12,439 bases of DNA from DASZTU01 sp035493835 (GTDB taxonomy: Bacteria; Pseudomonadota; Alphaproteobacteria; Rhizobiales; Devosiaceae). Within the stretch, counting starts at the first letter, position 1. Every line of letters starts with the position of its first letter. Under the pieces are notes generated by a model that ran no database searches, was not told the origin of the DNA, and worked only from the letters and a program-made list of their open reading frames with translations. The position numbers and the translations under genes were made by a program. Location of the stretch: contig DATJHO010000099.1 of NCBI GenBank assembly GCA_035493835.1, positions 1-12,439 on the forward strand, written 5' to 3'. This document shows positions 1-6,825 of this stretch, one piece after another.

Positions 1-1067
1 GGGCCTACATAGACCGATTGCGGGCGGATCAGGCGTCCGCCCAGCACCTGTTCGCGGGCGTGCGCAATCCAGCCGGCGGTGCGGCCCATGGCGAACACCG
101 CCGTGAAGGCATCGCGCGGAAAACCCAGCGCCTCGAGCAGCAGCGCGGTGTAAAATTCCACATTGGTATCGAGCGACCTGTCAGGCTTGCGCCGCTTGAG
201 GATGGCGAGCGCCGCCGCTTCGACGCCCTCCGCCAGTTTTACCCGCGCGGGGTCGACCGCGCCCTCAGCCACCATCGTCCGGACTGCCGTTTTCAGCGCG
301 TCCGCCCGCGGGTCGCGAACGCGATAGACGCGGTGGCCAAAGCCCATCAGCCGCTCGCCGCGATCGAGGGCTCCGTCGAGCCATCCTTCGGCCTGCTCAG
401 GTGTGCCGATCGCATCGAGCATATCAAGCACTGGCCCGGGAGCGCCGCCATGCAGCGGACCCTTCAGCGCCGAGATCGCCGCCAGCACCGCCGAGGTCAG
501 GCCCGCTTGCGTCGAGGCCACTACCCGCGCGGCAAAAGTCGAGGCGTTGAGGCCGTGATCGGAAACGGTGGTGAGATAGGTATCGAGCGCCTTGGCGGAA
601 GCCGGCGCCGGCATGGCGCCAGTGAGCATGCGCAGCACGTCAGCGCTGTGGGCAAGGTGCGGATCGGGCGGGATCGCGGGCTTGCCTTCCCGCAGGCGGA
701 GGACGGCCGGGGTGAACACAGCGGCCGCCGCCAGCAGGTCGAGCGCCGTAGGCAGGTCATCGCCATCGGCCAGCCGCGCCGTTAATGCCCGGACCGCCTC
801 CACCGGCCCAAGCTGCAACAGCTGCCGATCGGCCGCCGCCACATTGGCAAACACCTTTGCCCGGGCGTCGCCGAGGGCGGCAGCAAGCCCGTCGGTATCG
901 GGCAGCCCTTCGAAAAAGCCGCCGAACAACCGCGTAACGATCGCCTCGAAGCGCTGCCCCGCCAGATCATCGAGCGAGGCGCCCCGGATGATCAGGCGGC
1001 CGTTCAGCCCATCCACGTCCGATAGCACCGTTTCCGCCGCAACCACGTCTTCCAGGCCACTCTGCAT
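1..1067 (-). CDS. Citrate synthase (type II-like, short form), 3' end outside window
   Basis: This enzyme should condense acetyl-CoA or a related acyl-CoA with oxaloacetate in the cytoplasm (TCA or methylcitrate entry). The reading frame opens with ATG at 1067-1065, preceded by a good AAGGAG ribosome-binding site, and runs 355 codons to the window edge without a stop. Only a short C-terminal tail should be missing. Conserved citrate synthase blocks are present: SDHGLNASTF at about residue 169, KGPLHGG with His206, MGFGHRVYR with His245, TNVEFYTALL at 301-310, and the C-terminal GWIAHAREQ...RLIRPQ. The residue at the position of the catalytic Asp is Glu303 (NVEFY instead of NVDFY). It is divergent from the HTH-citrate synthase at 1153 with 85 bp between start codons. 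Citrate versus 2-methylcitrate synthase specificity cannot be decided from sequence alone; no prpB or prpD homologue is visible in the window. Confidence 0.93.
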   Translation of the reverse strand, partial: MQSGLEDVVAAETVLSDVDGLNGRLIIRGASLDDLAGQRFEAIVTRLFGGFFEGLPDTDGLAAALGDARAKVFANVAAADRQLLQLGPVEAVRALTARLADGDDLPTALDLLAAAAVFTPAVLRLREGKPAIPPDPHLAHSADVLRMLTGAMPAPASAKALDTYLTTVSDHGLNASTFAARVVASTQAGLTSAVLAAISALKGPLHGGAPGPVLDMLDAIGTPEQAEGWLDGALDRGERLMGFGHRVYRVRDPRADALKTAVRTMVAEGAVDPARVKLAEGVEAAALAILKRRKPDRSLDTNVEFYTALLLEALGFPRDAFTAVFAMGRTAGWIAHAREQVLGGRLIRPQSVYVG

Positions 1068-1152
1068 GTCAAATCTCCTTGGCTGCAGCTGAGATCGCGC
1101 GTAGATTAGTTGACGTCAATCTTGATCTGAATTGTCAATATGTGAGAGGCCA
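1068..1152. promoter_or_regulatory. Divergent control region with TTGACGTCAA palindrome
   Basis: These 85 bp separate two divergent citrate synthase genes and must hold both promoters. They contain a perfect 10-bp palindrome, TTGACGTCAA, at 1110-1119. Further copies of the half-site GTCAA occur at 1068-1072 (just upstream of the minus-strand start) and at 1134-1138 (just upstream of the plus-strand start). I could not assign clear -35/-10 elements. Because the right-hand gene encodes a protein with a predicted DNA-binding domain, the palindrome is a candidate operator for that protein, but this is inference. Confidence 0.4.
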
Positions 1153-2328
1153 ATGGCCTGGCTGACCTCTGAACAGGCCCTGGCGGCGCTGGGGACCAAA
1201 GCGCAATCGCTCTATGCCAGCGTGTCGCGCGGCCGCATCCGGGCGAAGCCCGACCCAAGCGATCCGCGCAAAAGCCTCTATGATCGCGACGACGTCCATC
1301 GCCTTGCCACCCGCGCGGCTGGCCGCCGCAAAACCGAAACCGTCGCTGCCGAGACGATCCGCTGGGGTGACCCGGTCATGTCCACTTCGCTCACCGCCAT
1401 CGCCGATGGGCGGCTTTACTATCGCGGCCGCGACGTGGTTGCGCTCGCCGGCACGGCCACGCTGGAACAGGTTGCCGCCCTGCTGTGGGACGCCGGCGAG
1501 GTGAGTTTTTCAGTCCCCGCCGCCGCCAGCACGAGCACACAGGCCGCCCCACTGCAGGCGGCCTTCGCCGCCCTTGCCGATCGTGCCGCGACAGATGGGC
1601 CGGCGCTGGGGCGATCCCCGGCGAGTTTGCACGTCGAGGCCGCGGAGCTCGTCGGCACACTGGCAGCCACCCTGGGCGCCGCCCCGATCGAAATGCCATT
1701 GCATCGGCGACTGGCCTCGGCCTGGCGCCGCCCGGAGACGGCGCATCTGCTGCGCCGCGCTTTGGTGCTGCTGGCCGACCACGAACTCAGCGCCTCGACC
1801 TTTGCCGCACGGATCACTGCCTCGACTGGCAGCTCACTGGCGGCCGCGACGCTTTCGGGACTGGCAACGCTCATCGGGCCGCTGCATGGCGGTACCTATG
1901 CGGCAATCGCGACCCTCGTCGCCCACGCCGAAATTGCGGGTGCCTCGGCAGCGTTTCGCCACTTGGGAGATGGCGAAAAACCGCTTCCCGGCTTCGGACA
2001 CCGGCTTTATCCACAGGGCGACCCACGGGCCGAAGCGCTGCTGAGCGATTTTCCCTTGCCGCCCGCCTATGCCGCCATTGCCGCGATGGCGCATGAGCGG
2101 ACAGGCGAACCTCCCAATGTCGATTTCGCCCTCTCGGCTCTCGCCGCAGCGCATGGTTTGCCGGCAAATGCCCCCTTACTGCTGTTAGCATTGGCCCGTT
2201 CCGTGGGTTGGCTGGCTCATGCACAGGAGCAGATTTCCACTGGATCTCTTATTAGACCGAGGGCCAATTACGTGGGATTTCCGTCCCGTAGCAGCAATGA
2301 CGAGCGGACTTTGATCGACAGGCAATGA
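1153..2328 (+). CDS. Citrate synthase family protein with N-terminal helix-turn-helix domain
   Basis: This 391-residue protein combines a MerR/excisionase-like DNA-binding segment (about residues 1-55; WLTSEQALAALG, then SLYASVSRGRIRAKPDP, then SLYDRDDV, the usual pattern of a helix-turn-helix followed by a short wing) with a citrate synthase fold from about residue 68. The catalytic pattern is intact: ADHELSAST at 209, GPLHGG with His245, GFGHRLYP with His283, NVDF with Asp324, and GWLAHAQEQ...IRPRANYVG near the end. I chose ATG 1153 because GAGAGG lies just upstream and the protein then begins directly with the DNA-binding domain; an in-frame TTG at 1132 is possible but has no comparable support. 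The gene is divergent from a second citrate synthase, so it may be a metabolite-sensing regulator, an active enzyme, or a partner subunit. The family is known as 'citrate synthase family protein' in Rhizobiales; I know of no settled function. Confidence 0.88.
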   Translation: MAWLTSEQALAALGTKAQSLYASVSRGRIRAKPDPSDPRKSLYDRDDVHRLATRAAGRRKTETVAAETIRWGDPVMSTSLTAIADGRLYYRGRDVVALAGTATLEQVAALLWDAGEVSFSVPAAASTSTQAAPLQAAFAALADRAATDGPALGRSPASLHVEAAELVGTLAATLGAAPIEMPLHRRLASAWRRPETAHLLRRALVLLADHELSASTFAARITASTGSSLAAATLSGLATLIGPLHGGTYAAIATLVAHAEIAGASAAFRHLGDGEKPLPGFGHRLYPQGDPRAEALLSDFPLPPAYAAIAAMAHERTGEPPNVDFALSALAAAHGLPANAPLLLLALARSVGWLAHAQEQISTGSLIRPRANYVGFPSRSSNDERTLIDRQ

Positions 2329-2472
2329 AGACGGAAGCCAGACAGCAAGCTATTCAATTAATAGTTTGATTAAAAATATCGCCATTCTTTGACTTTGTAA
2401 TGTCAATTGGTCCGCATCCTCGGTATAGTTAACCCGCACTGTCGATTTGATTCACAAGCACGGAAGAGGCGA
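2329..2472 (+). promoter_or_regulatory. AT-rich leader of the MucR-type gene
   Basis: This 144-bp gap is clearly more AT-rich than the flanking genes, especially 2350-2410. It holds an inverted repeat TTGAC-N8-GTCAA at 2389-2406, matching the half-sites seen between the citrate synthase genes. A possible -10 hexamer TATAGT lies at 2424-2429, without a convincing -35. Known MucR/Ros proteins bind AT-rich sites and repress their own genes, so autoregulation here is plausible but unproven. There is no obvious terminator for the upstream citrate synthase gene. Confidence 0.35.
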
Positions 2473-2943
2473 ATGGCCGAGATGCCCATAGGTGTTCATG
2501 ACAACACTGTCGAGATTGTCGGCGAAATCGTCGCGGCTTACGTTTCCCATAACGCGCTGAGCGCCACCGATCTTCCGAGACTGATTACCGATGTGTTTTC
2601 GGCAATAAAGGACCTCGGAACACCGGTTGCACCTGAGCCGGCGGTACAACCGACGCCGGCGGTTTCCGTCCGCAAGTCGATTACGCCCGATTACCTTATT
2701 TGCCTGGACGATGGAAAGAAGTTCAAGTCGCTGCGCCGCCATTTGGCCGCGCTCGGCATGACTCCCGAGCAATACCGCGAGAAGTGGGGCCTGCCGCCGG
2801 ATTATCCGATGGTAGCGCCCAATTACTCGAGCACGCGCTCGGCCATGGCCAAGAGCTTTGGGCTCGGCCGCAAGGCCGCCGAGGCCGAAGCGTCGGTCCC
2901 CGCCAAGCGTGCCCCCAGGCGCAAGGCCAAGACCCAGGCGTAG
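2473..2943 (+). CDS. MucR/Ros-family transcriptional regulator with degenerate zinc site
   Basis: This 156-residue protein belongs to the MucR/Ros family of alphaproteobacterial DNA-binding proteins, which silence or modulate exopolysaccharide, motility, virulence and cell-cycle genes by binding AT-rich DNA. The N-terminal half (about 8-50) matches the family's helical oligomerisation region. The DNA-binding domain spans about 69-132 with the hallmarks FKSLRRHL, MTPEQYREKWGLP, DYPMVAPNY and GLGR, followed by a Lys/Arg/Ala-rich tail. Of the Ros zinc ligands (Cys-x2-Cys ... His-x3/4-His), only Cys77 and His90 are kept. The second Cys is Asp80, and the final His pair is replaced by Leu94-Gly95. 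Ros homologues that fold without structural zinc are known in Mesorhizobium, so this is probably functional rather than broken. ATG 2473 follows GGAAGAGG; the frame stays open upstream to a TTG at 2407, but that adds residues unlike the family. Confidence 0.9.
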   Translation: MAEMPIGVHDNTVEIVGEIVAAYVSHNALSATDLPRLITDVFSAIKDLGTPVAPEPAVQPTPAVSVRKSITPDYLICLDDGKKFKSLRRHLAALGMTPEQYREKWGLPPDYPMVAPNYSSTRSAMAKSFGLGRKAAEAEASVPAKRAPRRKAKTQA

Positions 2944-3185
2944 TCCAGGCGCAAGCCTGTTGGATTGAAGCAGCGACACCGGCTTCTGGTGCCGGGCAGC
3001 GCCGTCGCCCCAAGCACTGGCACCCTACGCTCCTGACTTGATCGGGGGATCAGTCCGGAAATTGCGGGCCCGAACCTCTGCCCGTGTTGCTCTGGAGCGT
3101 CATCCACGAGGGTTGAGGTTGCTGCAAAGGCCCCTCACCATGTCCCTCTCCCTAGGGAGAGGGAGCCTTCGAACCTACCTGCCAC
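2944..3185. other. Intergenic region with no gene seen
   Basis: This 242-bp gap lies between the convergent 3' ends of the MucR-type gene and the envelope-protein gene. I see no supported coding sequence. Its only structured part is the palindrome at 3143-3164, which probably serves as a bidirectional transcript end or is a REP-like repeat. Confidence 0.6.
3143..3164. repeat. 22-bp perfect palindrome, REP-like (CTCTCCC/GGGAGAG)
   Basis: A perfect 22-bp palindrome with core CTCTCCCTAGGGAGAG sits 22 bp beyond the stop of the minus-strand envelope-protein gene. It is preceded by CCCCTCACC, the same kind of lead-in as the repeats near 7457-7557. It may fold into a strong hairpin in either transcript and help end both convergent transcripts. 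It lacks the long T-run of a classical terminator. Confidence 0.65.
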
Positions 3186-4343
3186 TCAAAACTGCCGGTT
3201 GAGCGCCGTCGCAAGGCTGTATTGGCCGCTGGCGTTGTCGGTGAATGAGGCCGAAATCGCGGAGCCGCCGCCCGGCGTCCATTCGAGCCCCGTGGAGCCA
3301 TAGGGCTCCGCGGGCGTCGCCCATGTGTCCACCCCGGTACCAGAAACGCCAAGCTCGCCCGTGAGCTTGAGGTTGCTGTCCAGCTGGCGCGTCAGGTGCA
3401 GGGCCCCCTGGAACCCGCGCGTATCGTCCGGGCTCGCTTCGGCATGCGCCCAGTTGATGCCCCCGTTAAGGGCCAGCTGATCGGTGAGGCTAGTGCTGGC
3501 CGAAAGGCCATAGCCGACCTGTTCGGTGTCACCCACGGCGCCGAGAGTGCTCCCATAATTGCCAGAGGCGGTGAGCTTGACCTTGCCGAAGGAGTACTGG
3601 CTCGTCGCCAGCCAATTCAACGCGCCGGAATCATCGCCGGTGAGCGCCGTGCTGAATTGAAACGGCTTGGTAGCAACACTGGCGTTGGCGTTGAAACTAA
3701 GCGAGGCAGAGTTGTCCGAATCGAAGTCGGAACCCACCACCGAGACATGCCCGGAGCGATTGCCATCGGCATAGTTCCAGGAGGCAAGGGTGGTCGGATC
3801 ATCCCCAAGGGCTGCCGCACGGCTGGAAATGGCCGCAGAACTTACATCGGCCGCCATTGAGAGACGCGCCCAATCCGACTCGGAGGGCGGGGGCGCGAGC
3901 ACATCAATACCGCCACCGCCGACCGTCGTCAGCAGTGCCTGGAGCGATTGGGCGGCATCATCGTCGGCGGAATCGCCCGTGGCCTCAGGGGTTGCGGTTG
4001 TTGCCGTCTCGGATTCATCCGTGGGCGGCGCGGTGAGCGGTAGCACCGGTGCCGGCACCGAGGCAGATGCCGCGAGGGGATAGAAAACTTCCTTGCCCGG
4101 GCGGGCTATGGCGCTTTCGAGCGGGCGGGCGGGCGGCGCAGGCTCGGTTATCGCCCCATGGCCGGCGATCTGCCTGGCGACGCCAGCCGCTGCTTCGGCC
4201 AGGCCTCCGGCCTTGCCGCCCATCTGCTGCAGCGAATGCCCGACCGCCAGACTGGCGGCGAGCAGGCAAAAACCGAGCGATATGGTCCACACGGACGGCA
4301 GGCGCAACGCCGTCCCTTGATACCGAGCTACTTGTTCCGCCAT
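3186..4343 (-). CDS. Unrecognised envelope protein: N-terminal membrane segment, linker, C-terminal beta-rich domain
   Basis: I do not recognise this gene. As annotated it encodes 385 residues. A single hydrophobic stretch at about 20-36 (ISLGFCLLAASLAVG) is either an uncleaved anchor or a signal peptide with a long N-region. A low-complexity Ala/Pro/Thr/Asp linker follows (about 60-160), including GGGG at 142-145. From about 188 to the end there are repeated segments of alternating polar and small/hydrophobic residues separated by Asp/Gly-rich turns (for example SASLSFNANAS, KVKLTASGNYG, LKLTGELGVSG), and the protein ends in Phe. That pattern and terminal Phe suggest a small outer-membrane beta-barrel, but no barrel family was identified. 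The start is uncertain: ATG 4343 has a weak GTGGGG site, ATG 4415 would add 24 residues and follows a hairpin, and the frame remains open to 4550. Function is unknown. Confidence 0.65.
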   Translation of the reverse strand: MAEQVARYQGTALRLPSVWTISLGFCLLAASLAVGHSLQQMGGKAGGLAEAAAGVARQIAGHGAITEPAPPARPLESAIARPGKEVFYPLAASASVPAPVLPLTAPPTDESETATTATPEATGDSADDDAAQSLQALLTTVGGGGIDVLAPPPSESDWARLSMAADVSSAAISSRAAALGDDPTTLASWNYADGNRSGHVSVVGSDFDSDNSASLSFNANASVATKPFQFSTALTGDDSGALNWLATSQYSFGKVKLTASGNYGSTLGAVGDTEQVGYGLSASTSLTDQLALNGGINWAHAEASPDDTRGFQGALHLTRQLDSNLKLTGELGVSGTGVDTWATPAEPYGSTGLEWTPGGGSAISASFTDNASGQYSLATALNRQF

Positions 4344-4415
4344 GTGGCCCCACTGCGCAACGCTATGAAGACGCTCCGGGGGAACTCGGCTCTCTCGGCG
4401 GATGGCCGATTCCAT

Positions 4416-4437
4416 GCCGGATGTCTTCGCATCCGGC
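4416..4437 (-). promoter_or_regulatory. Stem-loop (8-bp stem) upstream of the envelope-protein gene
   Basis: GCCGGATG and CATCCGGC form a perfect 8-bp stem around a 6-base loop. On the minus strand it ends immediately before the alternative ATG at 4415-4413. If the transcript begins upstream, the hairpin would lie in the leader or at that start codon. There is no T-run, so it does not look like a terminator. Function unknown. Confidence 0.35.
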
Positions 4438-4581
4438 TTCCCGACAGCGGCCAGAGAATACCCGGGGAACTTTGTCACTGGCATGGCAGGGGTTAGGCGA
4501 ACTGACGATTTTGCCCTAATCCGGCTTAACCGCCACAGTCGAAGAAGCATCCCTGCCTGTCGAAACGCCCCCGCCGCTTGC

Positions 4582-4596
4582 GAACAAAACGCGAAA
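4582..4596 (+). promoter_or_regulatory. Candidate LexA (SOS) box, GAAC-N7-GAAA
   Basis: The sequence GAACAAAACGCGAAAC matches the alphaproteobacterial SOS operator GAAC-N7-GAAC at seven of eight defined positions, with exact N7 spacing and an A-rich spacer start. It lies 17 bp before the ATG of the helicase gene, where a repressor would be effective. One mismatch (GAAA for the second GAAC) and the short motif keep this at moderate confidence. Confidence 0.45.
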
Positions 4597-4613
4597 CAGG
4601 CACGGTTCCAGGC

Positions 4614-6698
4614 ATGTCTGCCCTCGTTGATTCGACCAGCCCGAGCTATCTCGAAAAATTAAATCCCGCGCAAAGGCGGGCCGTTGAGCATGGCGCCGGC
4701 GCCATTCCGGGGCCGCTGCTGGTGATTGCCGGGGCCGGTTCGGGCAAGACCAACACGCTGGCCCATCGCGTCGCGCACCTTGTCGTCAGCGGCGCCGATC
4801 CGCGCAAAATCCTGCTGCTCACCTTTTCGCGCCGTGCCGCCGCCGAAATGAGCCGCCGGGTCGAGCGCATCTCGGCCGAAGTCCTGGGCAAATCCGCGAG
4901 CGCCCTGAGCGACGCGCTGAGCTGGGCCGGCACCTTTCACGGCATCGGCGCCCGGCTGCTGCGCGAGCACGCCCAGCAGATCGGACTCGACCCTGCCTTC
5001 ACCATCCACGACCGCGAGGATTCGGCGGACCTGCTCAACATCGTCCGCCACGAGCTCGGCTTTTCCGCCGCCAAATCGCGCTTTCCCACCAAGGGCACCT
5101 GCCTTGCGATCTATTCGCGGGCGGTAAATGCCCAAGCCGACCTGCCGGAAGTGCTGAAAACCGCCTTTCCTTGGTGCGCCATGTGGGCCGAAGAACTGCG
5201 AAAACTCTTTGCCGCCTATGTCGAGGAAAAGCAGCGGCAGAACGTGCTCGATTACGACGATTTGCTTCTCTACTGGGCCGCGATGATGGGCGATCCCGGC
5301 ATCGCGGCGGAGCTCGGCGGCCGCTTCAGCCATGTCCTCGTCGACGAGTATCAGGATACCAATCGCCTGCAATCGCGCATCCTTTTGGGGCTGAAGCCGG
5401 ACGGCGCCGGGCTGACGGTGGTCGGCGACGACGCGCAGTCGATCTATTCCTTCCGCGCCGCCACAGTTCGCAACATCCTCGATTTCCCCGGCCAGTTTTC
5501 TCCCGGCGCCGAGATCATCACCCTCGACCGCAATTATCGCTCGACCGAAGCAATCCTTGCGGCCGCCAATGCGGTGATTTCGAAGGCGACCGAGCGCTTC
5601 ACCAAAAATCTCTGGACCGAGCGCAAATCGGCGGCCAAACCGCGGCTCGTGACGGTACGCGACGAGGCCGACCAGGCCCGCTACGTGGTCGAACAGGTGC
5701 TCGAGGCGCGCGAGACTGGCCAGGCGCTGAAGCAGCAGGCGGTGCTGTTCCGTACCTCGAGCCATTCCGGCCCGCTGGAGATCGAGCTGACCCGGCGCAA
5801 CATTCCCTTCGTCAAATTCGGTGGCTTAAAATTCCTCGACGCAGCGCATGTAAAAGACATGCTGGCGGTGCTGCGTTTCGCCGAAAACCCACGCGACCGG
5901 GTCGCCGGTTTTCGTCTCCTGCAATTGCTGCCCGGCATCGGCCCGGCCTCGGCCGGCAAGCTGCTCGACGAGATCGCCGCCGCCCCCAATCCGCACGCCG
6001 CCCTGATCGAAGCCGCCCCGCCGGCGAGGGCGACCGCCGCCTGGCCCGAGCTCACCGGGCTGATGCAGCAGCTCGCCAGCCGCAAGGCCGGCTGGCCGGC
6101 CGAACTCGATCTCGCCCGCAGCTGGTACGAGCCGCTGGCCGAGAACATTCACGAGGATTGGAGCATTCGCCTGCAGGATCTGTTGCAGCTGCAGCAGATC
6201 GCGCAAGGTTATCCCAGCCGCGAGCGCTTTCTCACCGAGCTGACGCTCGATCCCCCCGACGCCACCAGCGATGAGGCCGGCCCCCCGCTCAAGGACGAGG
6301 ACTACCTGATCCTCTCCACCATCCATTCGGCCAAGGGGCAGGAGTGGAAATCGGTGCACGTGCTCAACATCGTCGATGGCTGCATCCCCTCGGACCTCGG
6401 CGTCGGCACGCCCGACGAGATCGAGGAGGAACGGCGGCTTCTCTATGTGGCGATGACAAGGGCGAAGGACGAGTTGCACCTGTTGGTGCCGCAGCGCTTT
6501 TTCGTGCGCCAGCAGAGCCAGCACGGCGACCGGCACATCTACGCCCAGCGCACCCGCTTCATCGACAAATCCATGCTCGGCCTGTTCGAGGACATTTTCT
6601 GGCCCCCGATCGTGGCCGTCGCTCGCCCCGACGGCGCCGCGCCGCAAGCCGTAAAACTGGACATCGGCGCAACGATGCGCTCCATGTGGGCCAAGTAA
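4614..6698 (+). CDS. UvrD/Rep-family superfamily 1A DNA helicase
   Basis: This 694-residue protein is an ATP-dependent 3'-5' DNA helicase of the UvrD/PcrA/Rep group, acting in repair or at blocked replication forks. All core motifs are visible: Q-motif LNPAQRRAV (16-24), Walker A AGAGSGKT (39-46), motif Ia LLLTFSRRAAAEM (67-79) with GTFHGIGARLL (106-116), motif II VDEYQD (243-248), motif III GDDAQSIYSFRA (271-282), motif IV LDRNYRS (304-310), motif V STIHSAKGQEW (568-578) and motif VI EERRLLYVAMTRAK (605-618). It ends soon after motif VI, without the long C-terminal tail of classical UvrD, so it is probably a paralogue rather than UvrD itself. ATG 4614 is preferred; an upstream in-frame TTG at 4578 would place the SOS-box candidate inside the gene. 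The ribosome-binding site is weak (CCAGG). Confidence 0.93.
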   Translation: MSALVDSTSPSYLEKLNPAQRRAVEHGAGAIPGPLLVIAGAGSGKTNTLAHRVAHLVVSGADPRKILLLTFSRRAAAEMSRRVERISAEVLGKSASALSDALSWAGTFHGIGARLLREHAQQIGLDPAFTIHDREDSADLLNIVRHELGFSAAKSRFPTKGTCLAIYSRAVNAQADLPEVLKTAFPWCAMWAEELRKLFAAYVEEKQRQNVLDYDDLLLYWAAMMGDPGIAAELGGRFSHVLVDEYQDTNRLQSRILLGLKPDGAGLTVVGDDAQSIYSFRAATVRNILDFPGQFSPGAEIITLDRNYRSTEAILAAANAVISKATERFTKNLWTERKSAAKPRLVTVRDEADQARYVVEQVLEARETGQALKQQAVLFRTSSHSGPLEIELTRRNIPFVKFGGLKFLDAAHVKDMLAVLRFAENPRDRVAGFRLLQLLPGIGPASAGKLLDEIAAAPNPHAALIEAAPPARATAAWPELTGLMQQLASRKAGWPAELDLARSWYEPLAENIHEDWSIRLQDLLQLQQIAQGYPSRERFLTELTLDPPDATSDEAGPPLKDEDYLILSTIHSAKGQEWKSVHVLNIVDGCIPSDLGVGTPDEIEEERRLLYVAMTRAKDELHLLVPQRFFVRQQSQHGDRHIYAQRTRFIDKSMLGLFEDIFWPPIVAVARPDGAAPQAVKLDIGATMRSMWAK

Positions 6699-6757
6699 TT
6701 CGCTGACTTCATAGGGAGCCGGCCGAGCCACCGGAGCGGTGCTTGGCTGTGCTGAAC

Positions 6758-6785
6758 AACAGAGATTCCCGCCTGCGCGGGAATG
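6758..6785 (+). repeat. REP-like hairpin, left copy of an inverted pair
   Basis: This 28-bp unit contains the stem ATTCCCGC / GCGGGAAT around a 4-base loop, flanked by AACAGAG on the left. It is exactly the reverse complement of the unit at 6826-6853. The ATTCCCGC...GCGGGAAT core is a common intergenic repeat type in proteobacteria, usually linked to REP-associated tyrosine transposases. It lies just after the helicase gene and may also act as its transcript end. Confidence 0.8.
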
Positions 6786-6825
6786 ACCGGTGTTTGCCGG
6801 GCGAACCGGGCCACATCCACGGCAG

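Noticed and set aside
18..785. Plus-strand open frame opposite the left citrate synthase gene
   Set aside because: Arg/His-rich shadow of the conserved citrate synthase frame, with no recognisable domain.
1132..1152. TTG codon as an upstream start of the HTH-citrate synthase
   Set aside because: ATG 1153 has a GAGAGG site and begins directly at the DNA-binding domain; the extra seven residues add nothing recognisable.
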